A stretch of 24,501 nucleotides of DNA, from IMG/VR virus record IMGVR_UViG_3300042946_000292, positions 1 to 24,501 of that record; one strand, written 5' to 3'. Positions 7,071 to 15,521 of the stretch are shown piece by piece (position 1 is the first letter of the stretch; every line of letters starts with the position of its first letter). The DNA is from a virus. Both the position numbers and the translations under genes were made by a program. The notes beneath the pieces were generated by a model. The model was not told where the DNA came from and did not search any database. It was given only the letters and a program-made list of their open reading frames with translations.

Positions 7071-8920
7071 TATTTTCCTAATATTGCTGTTTGACTTAAT
7101 TGGCGTGATCTTCTTTGTTTGTCCGATATTTCACTTTCAACCACGTAGGTTCTCGCTGGTCCTTGACGTAGGTTACCCTGGGCATCCAAGTTCAACATGG
7201 TGGAATTTATGCCAGGTGTGGTTGTTGATTCTGCAGACGGTTGAAGTGAAACGTTGGATCCAATGTTGTTGCTTGGTGGTGAACCACCGCCCTCGAATTT
7301 GGTGTCTGAAATCTTTTTGATTTGAGCAATACCGGTGGCAAGTACGATCGCAGCTTTTGCAAAGTTCATCCCGGTTAATTGATCTTTTGGTACGGCGATT
7401 TGTTGCGCCACACCCATTGCAGTTGCTGTGATTGCAGAAGCAAGCTTGAATTTTTTATCTCGCTCGAATGCTTTGCGTTGACCGTCCATGTCTTTGCGAG
7501 AAAACGCTTCATTAAGTTGTGATAAAGCATTCAATCCATCCATGGTTACTTGCATCCATTCCATGGCAATTGCTTTCTTTTTTTCAAACAATGCCTTTTC
7601 ATCTTGTGCTTCTTTTTCCTTAATAGCTTTTTTCTTCAATGCGATTTGGTCTTCAATCTCAATGGTTGAAAGTCCATAATCCTTTTGAATCTGAAGTTGG
7701 TTTTCAAGTTTCTGAAGTTCAAGCTTTTCAGTTTCTTGATTGCTTAATTGTGCGCCAACAATCAAATGGTCATAGTAAGCATCACTTGATTTTATGCTAT
7801 CTTCATATTCCTTGTTTGTTCTATCTTGAAAATCCTTTGCGTTCTTTTCACGTATCTTTCTTAAATACTCTTCATATTCCGCTTCATAACCTCTAAGCTT
7901 TTCAAGTTCTTTCTTTTTTTCTTCCGCAGCTTTTCTTTCTTTTTCAGCATTCTGTCTTCGCTTTTCAGAACGTGCTTCTTCATCCATTGCAAATTGAATC
8001 TCCAAACGACTGCGATCTTGTTGCAATCGATAAATTTTTTCCTTCAATTTCAACTCTTCATCAATAGTTAGTAAACCTTGCTTGGTTGATAACTCAACAC
8101 CCAACTGTCTTAATTGCAAATCAATCGCTTCTTTCTGAAGTTCATTGATGCGTTTATAGTTCTTTTCTTTATCAAGTGAAAGTGTTTTGATTTCTTCTTC
8201 AGTTTTTATTAAATCAATAGTACGGTCAATGTAAGATTGGCTGGTTTTCATGGTTTCATCCAATCCTTCCTTCCGTTCTTTTAAAGCTTCATTGGTTTTC
8301 TTGATCTTCTCTTCTGCTTCTTCTTCCGCATCTCCAAACGCACCCATAGCATCCGCAGCCAAAACAATTGCAGCAACAACTATAAGAATACCGGTTGAAG
8401 CCAATGCAATACGAAATCCTTTCATTGCACCGGTAGAAGAACCAACAGCAAATGCGTAAGCTTTTTGTGCAACGGTATTCACACCCAACATGAACGCACT
8501 TTCCTTTTGGAGAATGTTGGTGATAGCAGTCACACCCTGGAGTAACGCCATTGCGCCTTGTGTTTTCTTGATGGCTTCCTCAACTTGTTTATTCTCCGTG
8601 CCAAATAATGCCAGTGCTCCTTGGGCAGCTGCGAATCCACCGGCAATTCCTTGAGCGGCTTGGCTAAACGCATCGAGTTTGAACGTGTCGGAAGACAAAG
8701 CTTTGATCGCAGCTTTGGTGTCACCAAGTTGGTCTTTAACTTCCCCCGCTCTTTGTTGTAAAGTTTTGAAATCAGCAGAACCTGTTTTACCAGCTTCCGC
8801 CATTTTATTCAATGCTAACTCAATTTCTCTTAATTCATGTTTTAATGACTTAAAATCTTTTTGAGCGTCATCAGTTTCCGTTTTTACTCGAAGTAAAATA
8901 TCCTTAGTAGTATCTGCCAT
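7070..8920 (-). CDS. Tail tape measure protein
   Basis: 616 residues. The N-terminal region (MADTTKDILLRVKTETDDAQ, then helices to ~70) is followed by a Gly/Ala-rich segment at ~88-105. A hydrophobic segment lies at ~170-190 (IALASTGILIVVAAIVLAAD), then about 250 residues of charged coiled coil (many EKK, EEL and QLQ runs), a second Ala-rich hydrophobic stretch near 495-535, and a Ser/Pro-rich tail. This is the standard tape-measure architecture: a helical rod that sets tail length and a membrane-active part used at DNA entry. By the usual ~1.5 angstrom per residue the tail would be roughly 90 nm (inference). Unusually, the gene lies downstream of the tail-tip genes and upstream of the head protease. 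Confidence 0.88.
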   Translation of the reverse strand: MADTTKDILLRVKTETDDAQKDFKSLKHELREIELALNKMAEAGKTGSADFKTLQQRAGEVKDQLGDTKAAIKALSSDTFKLDAFSQAAQGIAGGFAAAQGALALFGTENKQVEEAIKKTQGAMALLQGVTAITNILQKESAFMLGVNTVAQKAYAFAVGSSTGAMKGFRIALASTGILIVVAAIVLAADAMGAFGDAEEEAEEKIKKTNEALKERKEGLDETMKTSQSYIDRTIDLIKTEEEIKTLSLDKEKNYKRINELQKEAIDLQLRQLGVELSTKQGLLTIDEELKLKEKIYRLQQDRSRLEIQFAMDEEARSEKRRQNAEKERKAAEEKKKELEKLRGYEAEYEEYLRKIREKNAKDFQDRTNKEYEDSIKSSDAYYDHLIVGAQLSNQETEKLELQKLENQLQIQKDYGLSTIEIEDQIALKKKAIKEKEAQDEKALFEKKKAIAMEWMQVTMDGLNALSQLNEAFSRKDMDGQRKAFERDKKFKLASAITATAMGVAQQIAVPKDQLTGMNFAKAAIVLATGIAQIKKISDTKFEGGGSPPSNNIGSNVSLQPSAESTTTPGINSTMLNLDAQGNLRQGPARTYVVESEISDKQRRSRQLSQTAILGK

Positions 8921-11106
8921 TAGTCTGTAATGATTTGAGGTTTAGGTTCATCGTTGATAAATGCGCCCGTTCCATTGGTTAATTCAAAAGTTGTAGGCAC
9001 GAATGCGGGTAGGTTCAACACTTTCAATAGTTCAACCTTGGTGCTTTCATCGCTGTTCGGTTTGTAATCGGTCACACTCAACAAATAAAACAACACCCCG
9101 TTGATGTAAATCAGTTTCCGAAAATCCAAATTGTTCATATCTACCGGAGTCAATTGCAAGTAAGCAATGATCTTCTTTGCGTCCTTGTTAGTGTAGGTAT
9201 CCACAAAGTTCTTCCAGTACGTGTTGAATAGATTGCCATCCGTGTATCGGTAGATCGTGTTGGTTTCCGTGTTGTTCGAATAGTACAATTCACGGGGTAT
9301 TCCAAAGAGAATATCCAAGGTAGGATTGTAGGGATTGTCCAAGGTACCGGCGTATGGGTATTTGTCGAATGGATTGGTTTCAAAAACGAAAAAGCCCGCG
9401 TCTTTTGGGTAGGTTTCATACCGTCCGAATAGAATCCGGAACCCTGGCGCTACGGGCTTAATGTTTCCGTTTTGGTCTTGGTCAAAAAATCGAGGTGCAA
9501 TCCTGGAAGAAGAAGTATATCCCGCCATGATTCCACACCCCGCCACAATTTCTTTGCTTACATCGCCGGTATTGAACTCGTTTTCTACATCGTAGATTCT
9601 TGTTCCATACCCTTGATTAAAACTTGCTTGGTATCGTTTCTCAAAGAACGATCCCCCATTTTTGTAAGAAAATCTAAAGGTCTTTGGGTTATAGAAACCC
9701 GAAGGTAACACTTCAAATCCTTTATTCAAATCCCATAAATCCGTCCAATCCACAACGCCCTGGTCAAAGAACTCCGACCATGGCTCAATATATAGTTTTT
9801 TCGGATTGTACTTATCCGGATAAACGTAAAGATTGAACATTGATATAACGGAAGAAAGTAATTCCGATTGCTTCACCTTGGGTACAATTGTTTGGTTCAT
9901 GTCCCATGTTGCACCTGGTGTCATCAATGGAGTGCCAACCAATTGATTCAACCAATACGTTGCTTGGTTATTGACATAAACATTTCGTGTTGCGGGTGCA
10001 CCGCTCACATCAATTAAAACCTCGGCGTAATCTCCAGCATTCAAACTTACATTGGCAATGATTGCGCTTCGTGTTTGCGTGGTTCCGTTTGTGGTCCATG
10101 TGAACGTAAAGAAATCAGCATAGTAAGCTCCGTTGATTAGTAACTTAAAAGTTACGGTGAACGGAATTACAAAAATACTTGTATCGGCACCGGCTGACGC
10201 TCTAAATTGGAAATTAACCACGCAATCCCCAAACGCTGTATAGCGATAAAGACCAGTGTCGTAATACCCATTCTCAAAGTATGGCGGTGTCGCATCGTAA
10301 CCTAATTCCAATATTTGTGAAGTCGTATCCGGGTAGGTATTGAAGTTACTTGGGTTTTGATTTGAAAGTCGAATCCTGTAAATGAAATATTGGTAATACT
10401 CTTCAGTTAGGTACGGCACACCACTAACGCCATACGGTACTATCAATTGTTTGAATACAGAACCATTGGCACCATTCAAAAAGTTACTTTCATACGTGAA
10501 TCCCGCAGAATCAAAAATGCGGTCCACATATTCCTTCAAATAGATGGCCGGATAGAAGTCCTCAACCGTGTAAAGGAATGAAGCTGGTGCCGTGTTTTGG
10601 CGTTCAAAGTTTTGTCCGTAGTCAATGAACGGATAATAGTAACCGGTGCCATCCGCTGTTTCTGAAAACGTCCAACTGTCTTCGATGTTGGTCGAATCCC
10701 ACACGTGGTTTAAATCCGAGAAATCAAGATCGGTTAACTCCGCATCTCCAATCGTTTTGAATAGATTTGCGGTTTCTCCATACAATCCTATTTCGTACGT
10801 GCGCCCACTTTCGTTCTGCTTAATCGCCAAAAGTTGAGCAACGCCTTCGAAGACCTGGTTACCGGATTGAAGAATAAGGCAATCAGCTTTAATACTTGGA
10901 TCAAAATCAACCACCCAAGTATTAAAAAGATAGATTGAACCAAAGATATTATCGTTTGAAGTAGTGCTCGGAATTTGGATAGTACGAGAGAAATTACTCT
11001 GTCTGTTTGTTGGGTTTTCAATGTCTTGTACGCTATAAGTAATGTTAATATCAACATCGTCAAATAAATCCAACCGCTGGCCATTGATGTAAAGTTCTGT
11101 TATCAT
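8920..11106 (-). CDS. Large tail-tip / baseplate-type structural protein
   Basis: 728 residues, beta-rich and acidic, without transmembrane segments. The N-terminal ~120 residues (MITELYINGQRLDLFDDVDI; SNFSRTIQIPSTTSNDNIFG) are a domain I recognise from Bacteroidota siphophage tail-tip proteins. Its likely role is to bind the distal end of the tail tube. Later parts carry many aromatic residues (YFENGYYDTGLYRYT; PYAGTLDNPYNPTLDILFG), common in carbohydrate-contacting tail proteins, and the C-terminal ~100 residues look like a separate small fold. Start ATG 11106 overlaps the upstream stop by 4 nt, and the stop shares one base with the tape-measure start, so these are translationally coupled. 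Hub, receptor-binding or distal tail roles cannot be separated by eye. Confidence 0.65.
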   Translation of the reverse strand: MITELYINGQRLDLFDDVDINITYSVQDIENPTNRQSNFSRTIQIPSTTSNDNIFGSIYLFNTWVVDFDPSIKADCLILQSGNQVFEGVAQLLAIKQNESGRTYEIGLYGETANLFKTIGDAELTDLDFSDLNHVWDSTNIEDSWTFSETADGTGYYYPFIDYGQNFERQNTAPASFLYTVEDFYPAIYLKEYVDRIFDSAGFTYESNFLNGANGSVFKQLIVPYGVSGVPYLTEEYYQYFIYRIRLSNQNPSNFNTYPDTTSQILELGYDATPPYFENGYYDTGLYRYTAFGDCVVNFQFRASAGADTSIFVIPFTVTFKLLINGAYYADFFTFTWTTNGTTQTRSAIIANVSLNAGDYAEVLIDVSGAPATRNVYVNNQATYWLNQLVGTPLMTPGATWDMNQTIVPKVKQSELLSSVISMFNLYVYPDKYNPKKLYIEPWSEFFDQGVVDWTDLWDLNKGFEVLPSGFYNPKTFRFSYKNGGSFFEKRYQASFNQGYGTRIYDVENEFNTGDVSKEIVAGCGIMAGYTSSSRIAPRFFDQDQNGNIKPVAPGFRILFGRYETYPKDAGFFVFETNPFDKYPYAGTLDNPYNPTLDILFGIPRELYYSNNTETNTIYRYTDGNLFNTYWKNFVDTYTNKDAKKIIAYLQLTPVDMNNLDFRKLIYINGVLFYLLSVTDYKPNSDESTKVELLKVLNLPAFVPTTFELTNGTGAFINDEPKPQIITD

Positions 11107-12389
11107 AAAGGCGTAGTTTCATCAAAGGTATATTTGAAGTTCACCGACAATGTTTTCAATGAATCAAAATCCCTTTTCCATACATTATAGTTCGTGTCGG
11201 TAATAATGATCGGCACCAGGGCATCAGTTGGAACCCCGGCAACATTGTACGTGTAACGAATCCAAACACGTGGCGATCTAACCATTTCGGAAAGCCACTC
11301 AAATTCAGAATCAGTCAACCAATCCGAAAGAACATTAAAGGTTTTTTGGTAATCAACTGAAGCAATGTACTTGGAATAGTCTTGAATGGTATAGTCATAG
11401 GTGCTGGCGTTCTCCCTTAGCAGTGGACGGCTCGCTTCAACACGTGTGATAGTTTGCACCTCACGCCGAGGTTTGGTGAATACGTAGCTATCAACTCCAC
11501 CCAGTTGGTTTTGAAAGTGAATCTCGGTGAAGTCGTACCTATTGCAAGGAACATCAAGGTAAACAAAGTATTCATCTGAAAAATAATTTGCTCCGGTGGT
11601 GTCCTTGGATAAACGGATTGAATAGTAATCTCCCGCTTCAGCTGAAGGGAAATTGTATTCTCCATCTTGAGAATCAGAAGTGTAACCACCTGATATATTA
11701 AACACCTCCCAAGGCATAAATGGAACCGCAATAACGCTGTTATCATTTGGATCACTGGAAGCATGGAATGGTCTGTTTAGTGTTTCCAAATAATAGTCAC
11801 GGATAACTGAACCATCTCCGTTGTAATATATTATATTTATATAGTCGATGTTGGCCGTTGCAATTCTGTTGCATGGGACATAAAGGTATCCTGATTGATA
11901 GTAGGACCCCGCCATTGCAACTGCTTTCGTTGATTGTGGGCGATTGGTTAAAAGCTTCACCGGATCCAATGGCACCGATCCCAAGCAAACATATTCGTTG
12001 TAATCGTACTCGGGAAAATCCAACGTGTCAATAGCACCGCAATAAACCGTACCCGTGAAGTCGTAAGTGGTTGCACTCGCACCGGTGTATTGCTCGGAGA
12101 ACTTAATCGTGTAAGTGGTCCACATATCCGGACACTCAAACCCTCGGCCATCTCCAATATCGGTATTCATGCCAATAAAGAATCGCAATGACTCACGAAC
12201 ATTGAAATATCCTTTGTTGGTTGAAGGGTTGGGAAACGCCTTCATTTTCGTAATCAGCGTGGCACCTCGGTAAACATCGCAAACAAACATGAAGTTGGGT
12301 TGCGCCACGTTCGTTGAAGTCACGACAAAAGTCATGGGGTTTCCTATCGTGGTAAATAATTGAGGATTTTGATTTATTGTAATTGCCAT
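11103..12389 (-). CDS. Distal tail structural protein (probable)
   Basis: 428 residues, beginning MAITINQNPQLFTTIGNPMT, with a beta-sandwich-like N-terminal domain (FVVTSTNVAQPNFMFVCDVY), two central Tyr-rich beta domains and a C-terminal domain (WLTDSEFEWLSEMVRSPRVW, ending VNFKYTFDETTPL). In my memory this pattern accompanies the large tail-tip protein in Bacteroidota siphophages and acts in the distal tail or baseplate. The start shares one base with the preceding stop at 12389, and the end overlaps the next gene by 4 nt, so it is part of one tail operon. There are no enzyme motifs. Dit-like is the best guess, based on position beside the large tip protein. Confidence 0.6.
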   Translation of the reverse strand: MAITINQNPQLFTTIGNPMTFVVTSTNVAQPNFMFVCDVYRGATLITKMKAFPNPSTNKGYFNVRESLRFFIGMNTDIGDGRGFECPDMWTTYTIKFSEQYTGASATTYDFTGTVYCGAIDTLDFPEYDYNEYVCLGSVPLDPVKLLTNRPQSTKAVAMAGSYYQSGYLYVPCNRIATANIDYINIIYYNGDGSVIRDYYLETLNRPFHASSDPNDNSVIAVPFMPWEVFNISGGYTSDSQDGEYNFPSAEAGDYYSIRLSKDTTGANYFSDEYFVYLDVPCNRYDFTEIHFQNQLGGVDSYVFTKPRREVQTITRVEASRPLLRENASTYDYTIQDYSKYIASVDYQKTFNVLSDWLTDSEFEWLSEMVRSPRVWIRYTYNVAGVPTDALVPIIITDTNYNVWKRDFDSLKTLSVNFKYTFDETTPL

Positions 12390-12943
12390 TATCTTGGTAG
12401 GGTTACTTCAATACTATTTTGTGAAATGTAGTCGGCCACTTGAATTGCAAGCTTTGTGATTTCCGCATCCGTTACGAATGGAGAAACAAACGGATTCTTT
12501 TTAATTCCGTACTTGTAAACAGCGTGTTGTAATTCACGTGCCTTGTCGTCTATGCTTTGTCCTTCCCTCGGACTGATACCTTTTGCCGACATCCAATTTT
12601 TGAACGCATCACGGGGCGGGAATTTGTCTTTAAATTGAAACGGCGAATCGGGTGCCTTGCGTGAACCGAACCGACCCTTCACACCGTACTCAACAAACTT
12701 CCAATATCCTGGTGCTTCAATCTCGATGGCGTAGTCTTTGCCATACCTTTTCACCGGCAATGGGACAATGCCTTGGGCTAACCCGTATGTGGCATTGCTC
12801 CCGTTCGAAGTTAGGTTTTTACGGAAGGCATCAATGGCTCGGTTTGCCCAGTCCGTTAATACCTTCTCAACGCCCTCAAATTCCGTACTGATTTGCTCGG
12901 GGTCAAGTCCAATATTATCGAGTTGGATAAACTTGTTCGCCAT
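12389..12943 (-). CDS. HK97 gp10-like neck / tail-completion protein
   Basis: 184 residues. The helix-rich N-terminal part (FEGVEKVLTDWANRAIDAFR) is followed by a strand region with YWKFVEYGVKGRFGSRKAPD and PFQFKDKFPPRDAFKNW, which is the typical gp10-like core (in many family members 'YWxFVExGTxG...'). The C-terminal helix is KNPFVSPFVTDAEITKLAIQ. Such proteins join the head connector to the tail tube. The gene is preceded by copy 1 of the late motif, with the start ATG just 3 nt downstream of it, and no in-frame Met follows closely. The start is therefore either leaderless or set by the motif in another way. Confidence 0.78.
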   Translation of the reverse strand: MANKFIQLDNIGLDPEQISTEFEGVEKVLTDWANRAIDAFRKNLTSNGSNATYGLAQGIVPLPVKRYGKDYAIEIEAPGYWKFVEYGVKGRFGSRKAPDSPFQFKDKFPPRDAFKNWMSAKGISPREGQSIDDKARELQHAVYKYGIKKNPFVSPFVTDAEITKLAIQVADYISQNSIEVTLPR

Positions 12944-12945
12944 AA

Positions 12946-12974
12946 CAATAGAATTACAAAATCGAAAATGTTAC
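12946..12974 (-). promoter_or_regulatory. Candidate phage late promoter motif, copy 1
   Basis: Minus-strand GTAAC, 12 nt (ATTTTCGATTTT), GTAATTCTATTG, then TT and the ATG of the gp10-like gene. The GTAAC block contains the TAA stop of the chaperone frame (12971-12973). Spacing to the start codon matches copy 3 exactly. Confidence 0.5.
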
Positions 12975-13246
12975 CTTCTTTTCGCTTCATTCATTTGCCG
13001 GCTCACTTCGTACCTTTCGTGGGCGTTCTTTTCGTAGATGTACGTAGCATAGTTGAAGAACTCCAAAATTGGAAGGTCAAACACCTGGTTCCACTTCAAC
13101 ACGTCACCACCCGCCACGCTATCAACAACAACTATCCATTTGTACTTGGAAGCAAATCCTGTTCCTGTATCAAATCTTGCATCCTCTTCTTCTGCTCCGG
13201 GTTTAAATAGTTTGGTAAATCTTCGAGTAACAGCATCCAACTGCCC
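12971..13246 (-). CDS. Tail assembly chaperone, downstream (gpT-like) frame, made by -1 frameshift
   Basis: This frame overlaps the end of the 13132-13743 gene by more than 100 nt. A -1 shift at the T run at 13247-13255 joins it to that gene and continues as GQLDAVTRRFTKLFKPGAEE through LKWNQVFDLPILEFFNYATY to a basic end (SRQMNEAKRR). The frame has no ATG near its beginning and could otherwise only use a TTG at 13240, which argues for expression as a fusion. The product would be about 257 residues: 166 from the upstream frame and 91 from this one. This is the gpG/gpGT arrangement that lambda and many siphophages use to chaperone the tape measure during tail assembly. It is an inference from the sequence geometry and the tail-gene context. 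Confidence 0.72.
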   Translation of the reverse strand, partial: GQLDAVTRRFTKLFKPGAEEEDARFDTGTGFASKYKWIVVVDSVAGGDVLKWNQVFDLPILEFFNYATYIYEKNAHERYEVSRQMNEAKRR

Positions 13247-13743
13247 AAAAAAAAAGCAGACAAACCGAGTGCTTCAACCGCTAACATAGATTCCTTCACC
13301 GCCTTCGAGCGCTCCAGGTGCTTATCCCCATCGTATTTCTTAGGCGTGAAAAATGGCGTGATTTCTCGCATCAATGAAGCAATAATCAAATGAAGATTGT
13401 GGTTAATCTTATCCGAGTCGCTGGTCCACTCACTAATCTCCACGAATTGCGCCGTGCTTATATCCTCGAAAAATCGGTTCAACCAATAACGCTTTCCGTT
13501 CACCTTAACAAAGTTCTTGAATGGCTTGAATGGCTCTTCATTCAGTTGCTTCACAATCTCTTCATAACGCTTCCGCAAATCCGGTAAAGAGTACTGATCA
13601 ACCTTGGAGTAACCGCCGTCCACAACCGCAGTCACGGACCGCATCAAGTCCCATCCTTCCAGGTGTTGCATCTCTTGCAACATTTGCCACTGGCCAACCG
13701 TGAGCGTTTTCCATACGCTGTTGTTCTTCTTATTTAATCCCAT
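13132..13743 (-). CDS. Tail assembly chaperone (gpG-like)
   Basis: 203 residues, helical, charged. It starts MGLNKKNNSVWKTLTVGQWQ, has an N-terminal WQMLQEMQHLEGWD helix pair, a loop with VDGGYSKVDQYSLPDLRKRY, and a core that includes VKVNGKRYWLNRFFEDISTA. The 'tVgqwq...' opening and the 'FVKVNGKRYWL' stretch resemble Bacteroidota phage proteins placed just before the tail operon. The key evidence for its role is the programmed -1 slippery site near codon 164-166 and the long overlap with a downstream frame, which together mark a gpG-type chaperone. The gene overlaps the large terminase by 14 nt. After the slip site the normal frame continues for a further 37 residues (ending LLPSTNG). Confidence 0.72.
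   Translation of the reverse strand: MGLNKKNNSVWKTLTVGQWQMLQEMQHLEGWDLMRSVTAVVDGGYSKVDQYSLPDLRKRYEEIVKQLNEEPFKPFKNFVKVNGKRYWLNRFFEDISTAQFVEISEWTSDSDKINHNLHLIIASLMREITPFFTPKKYDGDKHLERSKAVKESMLAVEALGLSAFFLGSWMLLLEDLPNYLNPEQKKRMQDLIQEQDLLPSTNG
13246..13255 (-). other. Programmed -1 ribosomal frameshift site (slippery T run)
   Basis: On the minus strand, nine T followed by GGG. Read in the upstream frame the codons are GCT TTT TTT TTG GGC, so the heptamer T-TTT-TTG (13252-13246) fits X-XXY-YYZ. After a one-base slip the -1 frame reads on without a stop for 91 codons. I cannot judge a downstream stimulatory structure by eye. Confidence 0.75.
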
Positions 13744-14887
13744 ACTTTCCTATGTTTTTTTCTGCTAATTTATTCAATGCTAAATACCTCAACGCATCCA
13801 TCCCGTGGTTGAAGGAATCAATCGGTACGTTGGTAGCGTTCCCGTCCTTTTCCTTCCACTTATAGGCGTTCAATTCTTTGATTAGATTCGAGCTTCTTGT
13901 GGTCACATTAAACCTAAATCGTTTCAATATATCGATGCCGTTTAGAATGCTGTCTTTCCCTTTATTGGCACCCTCAATTCTCCATCCCATGCGCCTAAGT
14001 TCCTCGATTGACTTGGGTTCTGCGGAATCGGCAATGATTGGCACCGTCTTATTTATACCCGCTTGGGTAAAGAATTGGCCAATATCCTGATTTGTATACC
14101 CTTTGTGGTATAAAAGTTCATCGATTATAAGTTCGCCATTGTACCGGTACACCAATACGCACGCCGTTGGATCGTTGGTAAATCCAAAGTCCATCCCCAT
14201 TCCAATCAATTGCGCTTCATGTGGTATTGTTACAATCGTGCCCCAATTCCGGTAGATCAACCCTTCAATCTTTCCGGTCATTCCCCTGGCATATACCTTC
14301 CAAAGTTCTTCATCGTCGTTGCGCAAAGCTTCAATCTTTTTTCGAATGATCTCCGGAAGGAATGGGTTATGTCGGTGGTCTGAAATAATCAACTCCGTTC
14401 CCTCTTTGCCTATCAACTTTTCGTGGACCCAAAACCTGGCGTTGGGGTTGTAGTCAACAAATACCTTCTTCTTGGTACGCATGGCTAACTCGGAGTATAT
14501 CTCAAAGCTTATTCCGTTCGCTTCATTCAGAAAGAAGTAGTCACGCTTTCCGCTCTTTGCATCCTGGGAATCTTGGTAACTTTTGAATTCTATGATTGAA
14601 CCGTTGTGAAAGGTAAAGATACGATCGCTCGCATTGTAGCCTTTTATCCAACTTTGAATATCCGTAGAACTGGCAACGATTGACTGCATATCCCGTAGCG
14701 CACCGCTCTTCAAGTTTGGCACGTCCTGACCAACCACGCTAATCACTTGGTCGGGTTGCTCAATGGCTTTCAAGCAAAGGACTTGGAGAATGGAATAGGT
14801 CTTCCCGGAAGAAGTCCCACCTTGATTGACAATAACCTCGGCAACTGAATTGTAATTGCGCTCAAATATTACCGAAGTCTGAAACAT
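13730..14887 (-). CDS. terL: Terminase large subunit
   Basis: 385 residues. Walker A is GGTSSGKT (about 23-30). A Walker B-like strand, DYFFLNEANG (from about 116), ends in the catalytic-type Glu. The nuclease domain carries the acidic set DFGFTNDP (Asp about 233), IIADSAEP (Asp about 287) and HGMDALRY (Asp about 364), in the order expected for the RNase H-like fold. It is the ATP-driven motor that packages DNA into the prohead through the portal and cuts concatemers. I set the start at ATG 14887. The frame can be opened one codon earlier only by a TTG, and the ATG overlaps the small-subunit stop as TGATG, which fits coupling. At ~385 aa it is slightly short for the family but contains both domains. 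Confidence 0.93.
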   Translation of the reverse strand: MFQTSVIFERNYNSVAEVIVNQGGTSSGKTYSILQVLCLKAIEQPDQVISVVGQDVPNLKSGALRDMQSIVASSTDIQSWIKGYNASDRIFTFHNGSIIEFKSYQDSQDAKSGKRDYFFLNEANGISFEIYSELAMRTKKKVFVDYNPNARFWVHEKLIGKEGTELIISDHRHNPFLPEIIRKKIEALRNDDEELWKVYARGMTGKIEGLIYRNWGTIVTIPHEAQLIGMGMDFGFTNDPTACVLVYRYNGELIIDELLYHKGYTNQDIGQFFTQAGINKTVPIIADSAEPKSIEELRRMGWRIEGANKGKDSILNGIDILKRFRFNVTTRSSNLIKELNAYKWKEKDGNATNVPIDSFNHGMDALRYLALNKLAEKNIGKYGIK

Positions 14888-15327
14888 CAATCCAAAATTA
14901 TTGCATCTTCATTGTCGGCAAGGTCCACACTTCCTTTGATTATTCCCACGCTAATTTCAGCCTGTGGCATCGATACCGTAGTGTCCACCGTTTCCTTTGG
15001 CTTTCCGTAAACACGATCGAAAAGAACTTCCATCAAGTGAACGGAACCCTTTGACATATCCCGCTCCATCTTCTTGGAAATCATCTTCAACCAAAATGGT
15101 ACATCCTCACGTTCGCCCAGGTCTTTGACTTGCTTTTCAGTCATGCAAAGCATCGCCATAATCATTTCGTTGGCTTGGCTGTTTGATAGGGTTACTTCAA
15201 ACTCTTGCATGAATACGTCCTTAACTACGTTCTTCAATAGCTTAGGTCTTCCATTGCGGTTGATCCTTTCGGGATGGGATTCAAACCCCGACCGATTACC
15301 CTTATTTAAGTTCTCACCCCTTGGCAT
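14887..15327 (-). CDS. terS: Terminase small subunit (probable)
   Basis: 146 residues. The N-terminus has a Gly/Asn-rich, basic region (PRGENLNKGNRSGFESHPER, then INRNGRPKLLKNVVKD), which resembles the DUF5681-type DNA-recognition head of small terminases. A helical core follows (LSNSQANEMIMAMLCMTEKQ; VPFWLKMISKKMERD), then a KGSVHLMEVLFDRVYGKPKE helix. That last helix is a known feature of this small-terminase type, although the exact family cannot be set without a search. It overlaps the start of the large subunit by one base. The job would be to recognise the packaging site in phage DNA and load the motor. Confidence 0.75.
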   Translation of the reverse strand: MPRGENLNKGNRSGFESHPERINRNGRPKLLKNVVKDVFMQEFEVTLSNSQANEMIMAMLCMTEKQVKDLGEREDVPFWLKMISKKMERDMSKGSVHLMEVLFDRVYGKPKETVDTTVSMPQAEISVGIIKGSVDLADNEDAIILD

Positions 15328-15521
15328 TACACATCAAGTTTTTCAACGATTGACTTCAATTTGGTAACGCACATCAACTTCAATTCGTAGTCAACTGAAC
15401 CGCCAACATTGGTATTGTCCGCAGTCGCTAAAATGTCAAGAAGTAAATTCGCAATCTCGCTGTATAGCTGAACCGCACCCATTGCTTGTTCAATGGTGTT
15501 GACCTCGTGTTGCTGTGTCAT
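15327..15521 (-). CDS. Small protein of unknown function, terminase neighbour
   Basis: 64 residues. Helix-rich (TIEQAMGAVQLYSEIANLLL and LKLMCVTKLKSIVEKLDV), with a short polar loop TADNTNVGGSVDYE between the helices. It has no Cys cluster and no signal peptide. It shares one base with the small terminase start and overlaps the gene before it as ATGA, so it is translated within the packaging operon. I do not recognise it. Candidate roles are a packaging accessory factor or a partner of the small terminase; nothing in the sequence decides this. Confidence 0.6.
   Translation of the reverse strand: MTQQHEVNTIEQAMGAVQLYSEIANLLLDILATADNTNVGGSVDYELKLMCVTKLKSIVEKLDV

Noticed and set aside
11116-11124. 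TACCTTTG promoter-like box on the minus strand near the end of the 11103-12389 gene
   Set aside because: A TTG stands 17 nt upstream, so it is near consensus, but it lies inside codons of the distal-tail gene and there is no gap between the genes. It is likely coincidental.
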